DNA from: FEB-12 sp964503315
Lineage (GTDB): Bacteria; Zixibacteria; MSB-5A5; GN15; FEB-12
DNA: 64,000 nucleotides
Assembly (NCBI GenBank): GCA_964503315.1
Contig: CAZCZL010000004.1
Coordinates: forward strand, 124,001-188,000
Direction of reading: 5' to 3'
Within the stretch, counting starts at the first letter, position 1. Each line of letters begins with the position of its first letter. The notes under the pieces were generated by a model. That model saw only the letters and a program-made list of their open reading frames with translations. It searched no databases and was not told the DNA's origin. Made by a program: the position numbers and the translations under genes. Shown in pieces: positions 33,301 through 43,199 of the stretch.

Positions 33301-36300
33301 ATGCTGCGTTCTCTGGTTCGCTGGTCTCTGTTGTTACTCGCCGTCCTCTGTACGTCGGTCAACGCTCAGTACATTATCGTTGGCCCGCCGGACGATCAAA
33401 CCATCATCGACACCAGTTTCCATCCATCGGCGTCGCTGCCGAGTGGGGATGTCCGTCCGACGCTTTCTGCCACTTTGGGCAGTTCGACTGTCGCGTCACT
33501 CGATCTCTCGCAGATGGACTGCTCTCAATTCCCGTTCATTTGCGGCTATGTCGATGTACTCAATGGAAGCGGCATCCCTGTCCCCGGAATGAATACGGAC
33601 AGTTTCTGCCTCTATCAGGACGGCATGCCGATCACAAACTTTACGGTGACTCAACTCACCACCAGTAATTGTATTACTTCGGTTTGTTTGGTGGTAGATG
33701 TCAGCGGATCGATGACAGATGACCATCGACTCGATTCGGCCAAAGCAGCCATGCATCGGTTCGTCAATGCAATGGACCCTTACGACCAGGTCGCCATTGT
33801 GACGTTTGCGAACTGCTGGACCATTCATCAGACCTTCACCAGCAACCAGACAACACTTCATAACAAGATCAACAGTCTGACCGCCGGCGGCAACACTGCC
33901 GCATTTGACGGTGTTTACAAGGGTGTCGATATCACTCGATTCCAGCTTGGCAGCAAAGCCGTGATCGCGTTTACCGACGGATTAGAGAACCGCAGCAATA
34001 ACTGCTCGCCGAACCCTCCCGACGGCGTCAACGACAACACATATGCGGATGACTCGACCGCCATCTGCAATCTTGCGAATTCCGCCAGCATTCCGATCTA
34101 TACCTTCAACCTCGGCCCGATCACCAATACCTGGTACAACCCGGAAGCAATGCAGGCGTTTGCTTCCGGCACCGGCGGATTCTGGCAGCATGCCCAGACC
34201 GGCGCCGATATGGACTCTGTGTATACGCTCATAAAGCAGCGTCTCTGCAGCCGGTATTATATCTGTTACACCAGCCCGGATACGATCCAGAATGGCGATG
34301 TCCATTGGATGAAGGTCTGCAAAAAGACCGGTGTGAACTGTGACCCGTGCGATTCGCTCTCCTGCCAAGAGACCGCGCCGCCAGTGATCGTCCGTACGCC
34401 GGCCACGATCAACCTCAGCACCGGTTGCCAGCCGTATACATCGCCGATGCAGCTTTGCGCGTATGTGACCGATCTGGATACTCCGCCTGCTTCGCTGGTG
34501 GTGACTTTGTATTATCGTACTGCCGCGGTCAGCTATACTGCGGTCAATATGACCCTGGCCGGTGGACCCACTGACAGTACCTTCTGCGCGACCATACCGT
34601 CATCAGCGCTTCCTTGCGCGTCGTTCTTTGATTATTACATCACAGCCTCGGATGGCCAGGCGACGGTATCATCGCCGGCGTTCAACCCACAGTCGAATCC
34701 GTATCATATCACAATCTGCGGGACCAATCCGCCGGTGGCAAATGCTGGACCGGATCAAACGATCTTCCAGTGCACCCCTTCGCAGATCTGTTTGCCCGCT
34801 TCGTGCAGCGATGTCGACAACAACCTGAAGACCTGTGAAATGATATCGGGCGTCGGTACCTTCAACGGCTCCCAGATCTGTTTCACCCCGAGTGGAACGC
34901 TTAATTACGAATTCGTCATCAAGGCAACCGACAGCTGTAACTTCGTCGACTACGATACGGTCGTCATCAACTACACGCTGAACAGCGCGCCGGTGGCAAA
35001 CGCGGGACGCGACTCGACATTGTTCTTGTGCGCGGCGCAGCCGATCACCTGGGCGGCATCCTGCAGCGACCCGAATGGAAACCTGTCGAACTGCCAATTG
35101 ATCTCCGGCCCCGGCACCTATTCCAGCGGTTCGATCAGCTTCACGCCGGCCGCATCCGGGACCTATCAGTTCATACTGCAAGCGACGGATGCCTGTGGTT
35201 TGACAGATCGTGATACCGCGGTTATCAGTGTGACACTGAACTCCGCGCCGGTCTGCTCTGGTCCAAGCAACCAGACGATCTTCCAGTGCACGCCGACCCA
35301 AGTCAGTTTCCCGTACTCGGCGACTGATGCGAACGGCAATTTCAAGAGTTGTCAGATAATCTCAGGCCCGGGCTCGCTTTCCGGCGGCAACTGGGTCTAT
35401 ACGCCGTCGAACTCACAGACAGTCAATGTCACTATCCAGTGTGAAGACTCCTGTGGCGCTACCTGCCAGTCATCATTCGCGATAACGTTTAATATTAATC
35501 AGAAACCGACGGTAGCACTGGGGAACGATACTACCATCTTCCAGTGCACACTGGCCCAGGTCTGTCTGCCGTACACGGTGACCGACCCGAACAATAATGT
35601 CACGTTAGAGCAAAAGATCTCCGGCCCCGGAACTATAGACACAGCCGCGAATACGGTCTGTTTCACTCCGGCTGCGGCAGGGACTTATCAGTTCGTGGTC
35701 AAGGCATCCGATGCCTGCACGGACCACGGTTCTGACACGATTCAAGTGACGATCAATCTGAATCAGCCACCGGTGGCAAATGCCGGCCCCAATCAGACCG
35801 TTTTCCAGTGTGCTCCTGCCCAGATCTGCTGGCCGGCATCCTGCACCGATCCGAATGGGAACCTGAGTACCTGCAATCTGACCGGCCCGGGCACTTACTC
35901 CGGTGGTCAGATTTGTTTCACACCGGCGTCATCTGGTATTCATACCTTCGTGTTGACCGCCACCGATGCCTGTGGACTGCAGAATGTTGACACCGTGCAG
36001 ATCACGGTCACTCTGAACTCCGCCCCGACGCTCGCTTTTGGCGCCGACACCAGTGTGTTCATGTGTACTCCTACTCAAGTCTGCATGAATTACTCGGTCT
36101 CAGATCCGAACGGAGTGGCCAAACTCACTGAGAGCATGGTCTCCGGATTTGGGTCCATCGACACTTCTCTGAACAAGATCTGCTTCACCCCAGCATCGGC
36201 CGGTACCTACGACTTTATTGTTGCGGTAACCGACTCATGTGGAGCAACTGATCAGGACACCATAAGAGCTACTATCTCCTTCGGGACTGTCGCCAGTATC

Positions 36301-39300
36301 ACTTGCCCGAGTGGTCCGATCAGTAAGTTCCTTTGCGCTCCCGGAACCGTATGCCAACCATTGACAATTACCCCGGCTGGCGCCACAGTGACCACTACCC
36401 TGGGCACCTACTCTGGTGGACAGCTGTGCTTTAACGCGCCGACTTCGGGTACTTACAACGCCCGAGTTATAGCCACTTCCTCTTGCGGCGCGGACACCTG
36501 CGACCTCACGTTCAATGTGACGATCAACAGTGCGCCGGTAGCATCGGCTGGTCCTGATCAGACGATTTTCCAGTGCGCTCCAGCGCAGATCTGCTGGCCG
36601 GCATCCTGTTCCGACGTGAATGGAAATCTTGACAGCTGTAAGTTGATCTCCGGCCCCGGTACGTACAACGGTAGTTCCATTTGCTTCACTCCTGCCGGTT
36701 CGGGGACATACACTTTCGTCCTTCGCGCGGTCGACCAGTGCGGCGCCGCCATACAGGATACAGTCAATATCAACGTCACTTTGAACAGCGCGCCGACTCT
36801 GGCTTTCGGTGCCGATACGACGTTATTCCTCTGCACGCCTCAACAGGTCTGCATGAGCTATACGGTCTCTGACCCCAATACTCTGGCTGGTTCTGTAGAG
36901 GTTTTGACCGCAGGTTTTGGTACGCTCGATGCGGCGAACGACAAAGTCTGTTTCACGCCGACGACAACAGGAACCTACGATTTCATCGTGACCGTGACCG
37001 ATGCCTGCGGCTCGTCCGATCAGGACACGATTCGCGCAATCATCACCTTTGGCGAGTTCGCGAATATCACCTGTCCATCGAGTCCGATCACCAAGTTCCT
37101 GTGTGCTCCGGGCCAGGTCTGTCAACCGCTGGTAATCGCACCTTCCGGAGCGACAGTGACGACGACGCTCGGGACGTACGCGGGCGGTCAGCTCTGCTTC
37201 AACGCTCCGACCTCGGGCACCTACAATGCCCGCGTGATCGCCACGACGGCCTGCAGTGTCGACACATGCGACTTGACGTTCAATGTCACGATCAATACAG
37301 CGCCGGTCGCCAACGCCGGATCGGACCAGACGGTCTTCCAGTGTGTCGCCGACTGGATCTGCTGGCCGGTCTCCTGTACAGACATCGATGGTAATCTCGA
37401 CTCCTGCAAACTGGTCTCCGGTCCGGGTACTTACAATGGCAGTGCCATTTGCTTTACGCCCACCACTTCCGGTTTGTACACCTTTGTGCTTCGAGCAGTA
37501 GATGCCTGCGGCGCGGTCTCTCAGGATACAGTGAATGTCACCGTCACCCTGAACGGCTCACCGAGCATCGCTTTCGGCGCAGATACCAGCCTCTTCCTCT
37601 GCACACCTCAGCAGATCTGCATGAGCTATTCTGTATCTGATCCGAACGGGATGGCCAAGTTGACGGAGGTCTTGACGGCTGGATTCGGCACGCTTGACTC
37701 GGCCAACAATCGAGTCTGCTTTACTCCGACCACGGCCGGTACCTATGACTTTGTCGTCTCGGTGACTGATTCGTGCGGGCTCGTCGACCTCGACACCGTA
37801 CGCGCAACTATCACTTTCGGTGAATTCGCAAACATCACTTGCCCAAGCGGTCCGATTCTTGCCTCCCTTTGCGGCGCTGGCCAAGTTTGTCAGACTTTGG
37901 CAATCGCGCCTGCCGGAGCGACGGTCACGACAACTTTGGGCACCTACTCCGGCGGCCAGCTCTGCTTCAACGCAGACACCACGGGGACCTACACGGCGCG
38001 CGTCATCGCGACCTCGACCTGTGGCGCCGACACCTGCGATATTTCCTTCCTGGTGACTGTCGGCCAGGCGGCTCAGTTGAGCTGTCCGTCGGCACAGACA
38101 GTCTTCCTTTGCAGCGCAGGGAATGTCTCGATCCCGATCGGCGTGATGGGCAATGGAGCAGTAGTGACGGTCTCTCCAATCGGCTCATACTCATCGGGTA
38201 ACATCAACTTCACGGCCGACACCAGCGGTCATTACGTACTGACTGTCATCGCGTCGACCACTTGTGGAGCCGATACGTGCCAGGTGGTGGCTGATGTCAC
38301 GATCAATTCTCGACCGGTTGCGGTCAATCCGACGACACCGGTAGATACGTTCATTTGCGCGCCAGCGTCGATCTGCTACCAGTTCTCCGCCTCGGATGTC
38401 AACGGCGGAACTTTGACCTGGAGCAAGCTGAGCGGCAATGGCACAGTCTCGTCGACTGGTCAGTGGTGCTTCACAGCCAGTACCTCCGGTGTCTATGCAG
38501 TGCAGGCCGCGGTAGCCGATGCTTGCGGAGCCGCGGATACCGTTACGCTGACCTACAATGTCACGATAAACGCCGCGCCGATGATCGCCTTCGGCAACGA
38601 CACGACCTTGTCACTCTGTCCGGGTGGCTCGGCCTGTCTGCCGTACACGATCTCCGACGCAAACAACAATATCACACTCGAGGAACTGCTCTCAGGCAGT
38701 GGGACCATCAACACGACTGCCAATGAGGTCTGCTTCTCGCCGGCCTCCTCCGGACTTTACACGTTTGTGGTGAAGGCAACCGATGCTTGCGGCGCCATTG
38801 ATCAGGACACGATCAATGTCACGGTCACCATTGGTGATCTGCCTGTCGTGACCTGCCCGGCCACCCAGAACATCTTCCTCTGCGCGTCACAGCAGGTCTG
38901 TATACCGGTCACCATCACTCCGGGCAGCGCGACCGTGACGGTGACGCCCACCGGCAGCTATAGCGGCAGCAATGTCTGCTTCACGCCGGCGACCTCCGGT
39001 GCGTATAACCTGACGATCATCGCCACGACCGGCTGTGGAGCCGATACGTGCGTGCTGACGGTCAATGTGACCATTAACTCCAACCCGATCGCGGTCAATC
39101 CGACGACTCCGGTTGATACGTTCGTTTGTGCTTCGGCCAATATCTGTTATCAGTTCTCAGCCTCTGATGTCAATGGCGGCACATTGACCTGGGGCAAACT
39201 GAGCGGCAATGGTACGGTCTCGCCGACTGGACAGTGGTGCTTCACCGCTGGCACGTCCGGCGCTTTCACGGTGTTGGCGGCCGTGACGGATGCCTGCGGT

Positions 39301-42300
39301 GCCGCGGATACGGTTTCGCTGACATATAACGTCACCATAAATTCGGCTCCGATCATCGCACTGGGGAACGACACCACGTTGGCACTTTGCCCCGGTGGAT
39401 CTGCTTGTCTCCCGTATACCATCACTGACGCGAATAGCAATGTCACGTTGGAAGAACTGGTATCAGGCAGCGGGACTATCGTGCCGGCGAACAATACCGT
39501 CTGTTTCACTCCCGCCTCGGCTGGTCTGTACACCTTTGTAGTGAGAGCGACTGACGCTTGTGGCGCGACCGACCTTGATACCATCAATGTTACGGTGACG
39601 ATGGGCGAACTTCCAGTCGTCACCTGCCCCGGTACACAGAATTTCTTCCTCTGCGCGTCGCAGCAGATCTGCGTACCCGTTACGGTAACTCCGGGTGCGG
39701 CTAGCGTAACTGTCTCGCCGACCGGCAGCTACAGCGGCGGAAATGTCTGCTTTACGCCGGCGACCTCTGGCGCGTATGTCCTGACCGTCATAGCGACCAC
39801 TGGATGTGGCGCGGATACTTGCCAGGTGACCGTGAACGTGACCATCAATTCCAAGCCTGTGGCAGTTGACCCGGTCACCCCGAAAGACACGTTCATTTGC
39901 GCGTCGGCCAATATCTGCTACCAATTCTCCGCGTCAGATGTGAATGGCGGCACGTTGAATTGGTCGCGTTTGAGTGGCAGCGGTACGGTTACGACCGGTG
40001 GTCTGTGGTGCTTCTCGGCTTCCGGCAGCGGCAATTACAGTGTGACCGCGGCAGTGGTTGATTCGTGCGGCGCGGCAGACACTGTCTCGATGACATACAA
40101 CGTCTCGATGAACAGCGTGCCGACCATCAGTATCCTGCAAAACGACACTACTCTCTTCCAGTGTGGTCTAGCGCCGGTATGTCTGCCATACAGCGTGACC
40201 GATCCGAATAACAACGCCGTCCTTGAGCAGATACTTTCAGCCGGAACGATTGACACGCTTGCCAATACTGTCTGCTTCACGCCGGCTTCCGCTGGAGTTT
40301 ACACGGTCGTTGTTCGCGTGACCGATGCCTGCGGATTAACCGATGTTGATACGGCGATCATCACGATTCAGCAGAACCAGCCGCCAATTGCCAATGCTGG
40401 AGCGGACCAAACGCTCTTCCGCTGCGCGGCAGCACCGATCTGCTGGAACGCGTCAGGTACGGACCCGGACGGCAATATTGACAGCATTAAGGTGGTTTCC
40501 GGACCGGGAACCTATTCGGCTGGCCAGATCTGCTTCACACCTGGAGCGTCCGGTGCGTACACCTTCGTACTGCGTGCGGTCGACAAGTGCGGACTCGCGG
40601 ATCTCGATACTGTGGTGATCAACGTAACGATGAACACCGCGCCTGTCTGCCAGATGCCGCCGAACCAGACTTTCCGTCAGTGCGTCCCGACTCAGGTCAG
40701 CCTGCCGGTAAGCGCAACCGACATCAATGGCAATCTCAGTCATTGCCAGATCGTCTCGGGAGTTGGCTCGCTGTCGGGTGGTCAGTGGACGTACACGCCA
40801 TCGGTTGATGAGATTCGCAAGATTGTCATCGAGTGTGTTGATTCCTGCGGCGCCGTGTGCCGGGATTCGTTCACGGTCGTCTTCCAGTTAAATGCTCCGC
40901 CTGTAGCCAACGCCGGTCACGATTCGACTGTGTTTATCTGCGGCAACCAGAACATCTGCTGGAATGTGATCGCGTCCGATGAAGACAACAACCTGAAGTC
41001 GGTCGAGTTGACCTCGCCGCTTGGGACGTACAATTCCGGCACCGGCCAGATCTGCTTCCCGGTGACATATGGTGATCTCCCAACCGGTCAGTACACCTTC
41101 ATAGTCAAGGCGACTGACTCGTGTGACGCGGTTGATTACGACACGACGGTGATAACCATTGACTACAATAACAAGCCGGTGATCGCCGGTCCTCCGGACT
41201 TCACCGCCTACATGGAGCAGGTCGGACCACTCTGTTTCGATCTGACCGTGACTGACCCGGACAACAACCTGTCTGGCGTGGTGGTGACTCCGACCGGCAC
41301 GTACAACAGCGGCACTGGACAAGTCTGCGTCAACGTCAACGACCCCGGAATGATCTGTGTGGTGATCACGGCGACCGATGCCTGCGGCCTGGCGTCGGTG
41401 GATACTGTCTGTGTTGATGTTACGGTCGATGAGTGCATCCATGTCGAGATAGAGAAAACTCATAATGCGCTGCAGGGTCAACATGAGACAGTCAATGTCT
41501 TCATGAATGGCTCGGGTAAACCGCTTGGTGGGTTTGACTTCCTCATCGCCTATGACCCGACGGCGTTGACCGCAATGGGCGTAAGTCCGGGACCGCTCTT
41601 TGAGCAGTGCGGATGGGAATACTTCACCTATCGCTTTGGCGCCAATGGCAACTGCAACGGCGCGTGCCCGTCCGGCCTAATCCGGATAGTCGGTATGGCC
41701 GAAACCAACAATGGCGCGTACCACCCCGGCTGCTATCTGGATGGACTGGTTGGCTCGCTGGCTGAGATTGATTTCCTGGTCAGCAACGACCGGACCCTTG
41801 AGTGCATGTACGCGCCCGTCCAGTTCTTCTGGATCGACTGCACAGACAACGCGCTCTCGTCGTATGCCGGCGATACACTCTGGATCTCCCGCCGCGTCTT
41901 TGATTTCGAACACAATGAGATCACGGACAACAGCTTCGGTCTGCCAGGTTATGTCGGCGCTCCCGATTACTGCCTGCAAAGCGCAGGCCCCGGAAAGCCC
42001 GGACCGCAGCGTTGTATCGACTTCCAGAATGGTGGAGTCGACATCGTCTGCGCCGATTCAATCGACGCCCGTGCCGACGTCAACCTGAACGGAATCAGTT
42101 ATGAGATCGCCGACGCGGTGCTGTTCTCCAATTACTTTATCCGCGGGCTGACAGTCTTCACTGTCAATCAAGCGGGCCAGGTGGCGGCAACTGATGTCAA
42201 CGCTGACGGTCTCGTACTGACGGTAGCCGACCTCGTCTACCTCATCCGCGCCGTAGTTGGCGACATTCCTATGGCGCCGAAGCTGAGTCCACAGGCGGCC

Positions 42301-42867
42301 TTCCAGGCTGAGGTGGCGGTCAGTGACGGTGTCCTGTCGATCGGCAAGACCGACGCGCCCATTGGCGCTATCAGTCTGGTGCTCGACGGCCAGGTAGAGC
42401 CCACGCTGCATGAGTCCGCTTCCCAGATGGAATTGAAGACCGCGTACGACGGCAAGGTGACGCGCGTCCTCATCTACTCATCCACGGGTAAGGGCTTCAT
42501 TGAGTCCGGTCCGGTGATGTACCTGAAGAGCGCGAAGATCGTGAAGTCGGTTGAATTGGGCAGCTATGACGGCTATGTCGTCGATGCGAAGATAAGTCTG
42601 TTGCCGAGCGAGTACTCGCTGTCGCAGAACTATCCAAACCCCTTCAATCCGGTCACCACGATCGAGTTCGCGTTACCGAAATCGGGCGAGTGGACATTGA
42701 CCATCTACAACGTCCTGGGCCAGGAGGTCACCAACTGGCACAAGCGGACTGAAGCCGGTTACCAGAAGATCGATTTCGATGCCACGCAATACGCGTCGGG
42801 TGTCTACTTCTATCGCCTGGTGGCAGGGAACTTCACCGCGACGAAGAAGATGGTACTCTTGAAGTAA
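33301..42867 (+). CDS. Giant secreted VWA / 26-repeat Ig-like / cohesin / dockerin protein with C-terminal sorting domain
   Basis: The 3188-residue protein starts at ATG 33301, where GGGAGGGA lies 3-5 nt upstream and a signal peptide follows (about 1-22, cut after VNA). A frame extension to 33208 has no signal. Domains in order: a VWA domain (about 120-300) with intact MIDAS DVSGSM (133-138) and FTDG; a linker domain (about 360-476); 26 tandem PKD/Ig-like repeats (477-2710) of about 86 residues; a cohesin-like domain (about 2711-2870); and dockerin-like repeats with ADVNLNG and ATDVNADG (about 2924-2990). A C-terminal sorting domain (about 3101-3188) has SQNYPNPFNPVTTIEF, LTIYNVLGQEV and SGVYFYRL. 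Each repeat typically holds FxC, CFTP and DACG motifs, implying disulfides outside the cell. It is probably a surface adhesin or scaffold; the ligand is unknown. Confidence 0.88.
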   Translation: MLRSLVRWSLLLLAVLCTSVNAQYIIVGPPDDQTIIDTSFHPSASLPSGDVRPTLSATLGSSTVASLDLSQMDCSQFPFICGYVDVLNGSGIPVPGMNTDSFCLYQDGMPITNFTVTQLTTSNCITSVCLVVDVSGSMTDDHRLDSAKAAMHRFVNAMDPYDQVAIVTFANCWTIHQTFTSNQTTLHNKINSLTAGGNTAAFDGVYKGVDITRFQLGSKAVIAFTDGLENRSNNCSPNPPDGVNDNTYADDSTAICNLANSASIPIYTFNLGPITNTWYNPEAMQAFASGTGGFWQHAQTGADMDSVYTLIKQRLCSRYYICYTSPDTIQNGDVHWMKVCKKTGVNCDPCDSLSCQETAPPVIVRTPATINLSTGCQPYTSPMQLCAYVTDLDTPPASLVVTLYYRTAAVSYTAVNMTLAGGPTDSTFCATIPSSALPCASFFDYYITASDGQATVSSPAFNPQSNPYHITICGTNPPVANAGPDQTIFQCTPSQICLPASCSDVDNNLKTCEMISGVGTFNGSQICFTPSGTLNYEFVIKATDSCNFVDYDTVVINYTLNSAPVANAGRDSTLFLCAAQPITWAASCSDPNGNLSNCQLISGPGTYSSGSISFTPAASGTYQFILQATDACGLTDRDTAVISVTLNSAPVCSGPSNQTIFQCTPTQVSFPYSATDANGNFKSCQIISGPGSLSGGNWVYTPSNSQTVNVTIQCEDSCGATCQSSFAITFNINQKPTVALGNDTTIFQCTLAQVCLPYTVTDPNNNVTLEQKISGPGTIDTAANTVCFTPAAAGTYQFVVKASDACTDHGSDTIQVTINLNQPPVANAGPNQTVFQCAPAQICWPASCTDPNGNLSTCNLTGPGTYSGGQICFTPASSGIHTFVLTATDACGLQNVDTVQITVTLNSAPTLAFGADTSVFMCTPTQVCMNYSVSDPNGVAKLTESMVSGFGSIDTSLNKICFTPASAGTYDFIVAVTDSCGATDQDTIRATISFGTVASITCPSGPISKFLCAPGTVCQPLTITPAGATVTTTLGTYSGGQLCFNAPTSGTYNARVIATSSCGADTCDLTFNVTINSAPVASAGPDQTIFQCAPAQICWPASCSDVNGNLDSCKLISGPGTYNGSSICFTPAGSGTYTFVLRAVDQCGAAIQDTVNINVTLNSAPTLAFGADTTLFLCTPQQVCMSYTVSDPNTLAGSVEVLTAGFGTLDAANDKVCFTPTTTGTYDFIVTVTDACGSSDQDTIRAIITFGEFANITCPSSPITKFLCAPGQVCQPLVIAPSGATVTTTLGTYAGGQLCFNAPTSGTYNARVIATTACSVDTCDLTFNVTINTAPVANAGSDQTVFQCVADWICWPVSCTDIDGNLDSCKLVSGPGTYNGSAICFTPTTSGLYTFVLRAVDACGAVSQDTVNVTVTLNGSPSIAFGADTSLFLCTPQQICMSYSVSDPNGMAKLTEVLTAGFGTLDSANNRVCFTPTTAGTYDFVVSVTDSCGLVDLDTVRATITFGEFANITCPSGPILASLCGAGQVCQTLAIAPAGATVTTTLGTYSGGQLCFNADTTGTYTARVIATSTCGADTCDISFLVTVGQAAQLSCPSAQTVFLCSAGNVSIPIGVMGNGAVVTVSPIGSYSSGNINFTADTSGHYVLTVIASTTCGADTCQVVADVTINSRPVAVNPTTPVDTFICAPASICYQFSASDVNGGTLTWSKLSGNGTVSSTGQWCFTASTSGVYAVQAAVADACGAADTVTLTYNVTINAAPMIAFGNDTTLSLCPGGSACLPYTISDANNNITLEELLSGSGTINTTANEVCFSPASSGLYTFVVKATDACGAIDQDTINVTVTIGDLPVVTCPATQNIFLCASQQVCIPVTITPGSATVTVTPTGSYSGSNVCFTPATSGAYNLTIIATTGCGADTCVLTVNVTINSNPIAVNPTTPVDTFVCASANICYQFSASDVNGGTLTWGKLSGNGTVSPTGQWCFTAGTSGAFTVLAAVTDACGAADTVSLTYNVTINSAPIIALGNDTTLALCPGGSACLPYTITDANSNVTLEELVSGSGTIVPANNTVCFTPASAGLYTFVVRATDACGATDLDTINVTVTMGELPVVTCPGTQNFFLCASQQICVPVTVTPGAASVTVSPTGSYSGGNVCFTPATSGAYVLTVIATTGCGADTCQVTVNVTINSKPVAVDPVTPKDTFICASANICYQFSASDVNGGTLNWSRLSGSGTVTTGGLWCFSASGSGNYSVTAAVVDSCGAADTVSMTYNVSMNSVPTISILQNDTTLFQCGLAPVCLPYSVTDPNNNAVLEQILSAGTIDTLANTVCFTPASAGVYTVVVRVTDACGLTDVDTAIITIQQNQPPIANAGADQTLFRCAAAPICWNASGTDPDGNIDSIKVVSGPGTYSAGQICFTPGASGAYTFVLRAVDKCGLADLDTVVINVTMNTAPVCQMPPNQTFRQCVPTQVSLPVSATDINGNLSHCQIVSGVGSLSGGQWTYTPSVDEIRKIVIECVDSCGAVCRDSFTVVFQLNAPPVANAGHDSTVFICGNQNICWNVIASDEDNNLKSVELTSPLGTYNSGTGQICFPVTYGDLPTGQYTFIVKATDSCDAVDYDTTVITIDYNNKPVIAGPPDFTAYMEQVGPLCFDLTVTDPDNNLSGVVVTPTGTYNSGTGQVCVNVNDPGMICVVITATDACGLASVDTVCVDVTVDECIHVEIEKTHNALQGQHETVNVFMNGSGKPLGGFDFLIAYDPTALTAMGVSPGPLFEQCGWEYFTYRFGANGNCNGACPSGLIRIVGMAETNNGAYHPGCYLDGLVGSLAEIDFLVSNDRTLECMYAPVQFFWIDCTDNALSSYAGDTLWISRRVFDFEHNEITDNSFGLPGYVGAPDYCLQSAGPGKPGPQRCIDFQNGGVDIVCADSIDARADVNLNGISYEIADAVLFSNYFIRGLTVFTVNQAGQVAATDVNADGLVLTVADLVYLIRAVVGDIPMAPKLSPQAAFQAEVAVSDGVLSIGKTDAPIGAISLVLDGQVEPTLHESASQMELKTAYDGKVTRVLIYSSTGKGFIESGPVMYLKSAKIVKSVELGSYDGYVVDAKISLLPSEYSLSQNYPNPFNPVTTIEFALPKSGEWTLTIYNVLGQEVTNWHKRTEAGYQKIDFDATQYASGVYFYRLVAGNFTATKKMVLLK
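35767..38067 (+). repeat. Three copies of a three-domain module (765, 768, 768 bp)
   Basis: Modules start at 35767, 36532 and 37300. Each consists of a VANAGxDQ-type, an AFGADT-type and an ITCPSxPI-type domain in that order. Same-type domains in different modules are much more alike than adjacent domains, which shows duplication of whole triplets. Confidence 0.85.
38311..39852 (+). repeat. Two copies of a second three-domain module (771 bp each)
   Basis: Modules start at 38311 and 39082. Each holds a PVAVNPTTP-type domain, a GNDTTL-type domain and an LPVVTCP-type domain. A third copy starts at 39853 with PVAVDPVTP but departs after its first domain. Confidence 0.85.
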
Positions 42868-42902
42868 GTTCCTCATTATAGATCGCTCCGAAGCACACAT
42901 AC

Positions 42903-42945
42903 CGCCCGGCCTCAGGTTGATACCTGAAGCCGGGCGTGTTTTTTT
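42903..42945 (+). terminator. Strong terminator after the giant gene
   Basis: CGCCCGGC (42903-42910) pairs with GCCGGGCG (42929-42936), extended by CTCAGGT/ACCTGA, and is followed by TGTTTTTTT. Confidence 0.9.
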
Positions 42946-43199
42946 GCATTGACGCAGAAGAGACTCCGGATTGTCTGATGGAAAACCTGATGGTACTCGT
43001 GGTACAATCAATAAATACTATCCTGTATGGTATTTAAATGCACTAGTTAGCTCTACTTTTGATTCAAAAATATCACCTCTGCCGCTCCAAATAGTTGCCT
43101 CTGGCTCAGGCTCCCGATATATTCCGACCGAACATGGTGTAAAGAGGGGAGATTTACACTCTTTTGATGGAATGACTGGCAGTTACGAGCAACGACAAC
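42946..43199. other. Gap before ccoI with a small palindrome
   Basis: No reliable gene is seen. The middle part is more AT-rich than its surroundings and holds TTTTGA-T-TCAAAA (43057-43069), a 6+6-bp palindrome that does not match the FNR consensus TTGAT-N4-ATCAA. The cbb3 operon promoter is probably here, but no clear -35/-10 pair was found. Confidence 0.4.

Larger units (their letters stand above)
34729..41430 (+). repeat. Array of 26 tandem Ig/PKD-like coding repeats
   Basis: Twenty-six units of about 240-275 bp encode domains opening with patterns such as PPVANAGPDQ, APTLAFGADT, ITCPSGPI or PVAVNPTTP. Most end with DACG or CGAD followed by a strand and an N-rich linker such as VTLNS. Neighbouring units differ in type, but the same types recur at fixed intervals. 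Confidence 0.9.

Noticed and set aside
34729..41430. CRISPR or DNA-level satellite array
   Set aside because: The periodic sequence is protein-coding with about 255-bp units and strong codon-phase structure; there are no short direct repeats with unique spacers.
43057..43069. FNR box upstream of the cbb3 operon
   Set aside because: TTTTGA-T-TCAAAA is a palindrome but does not fit TTGAT-N4-ATCAA in spacing; reported only as a small palindrome.
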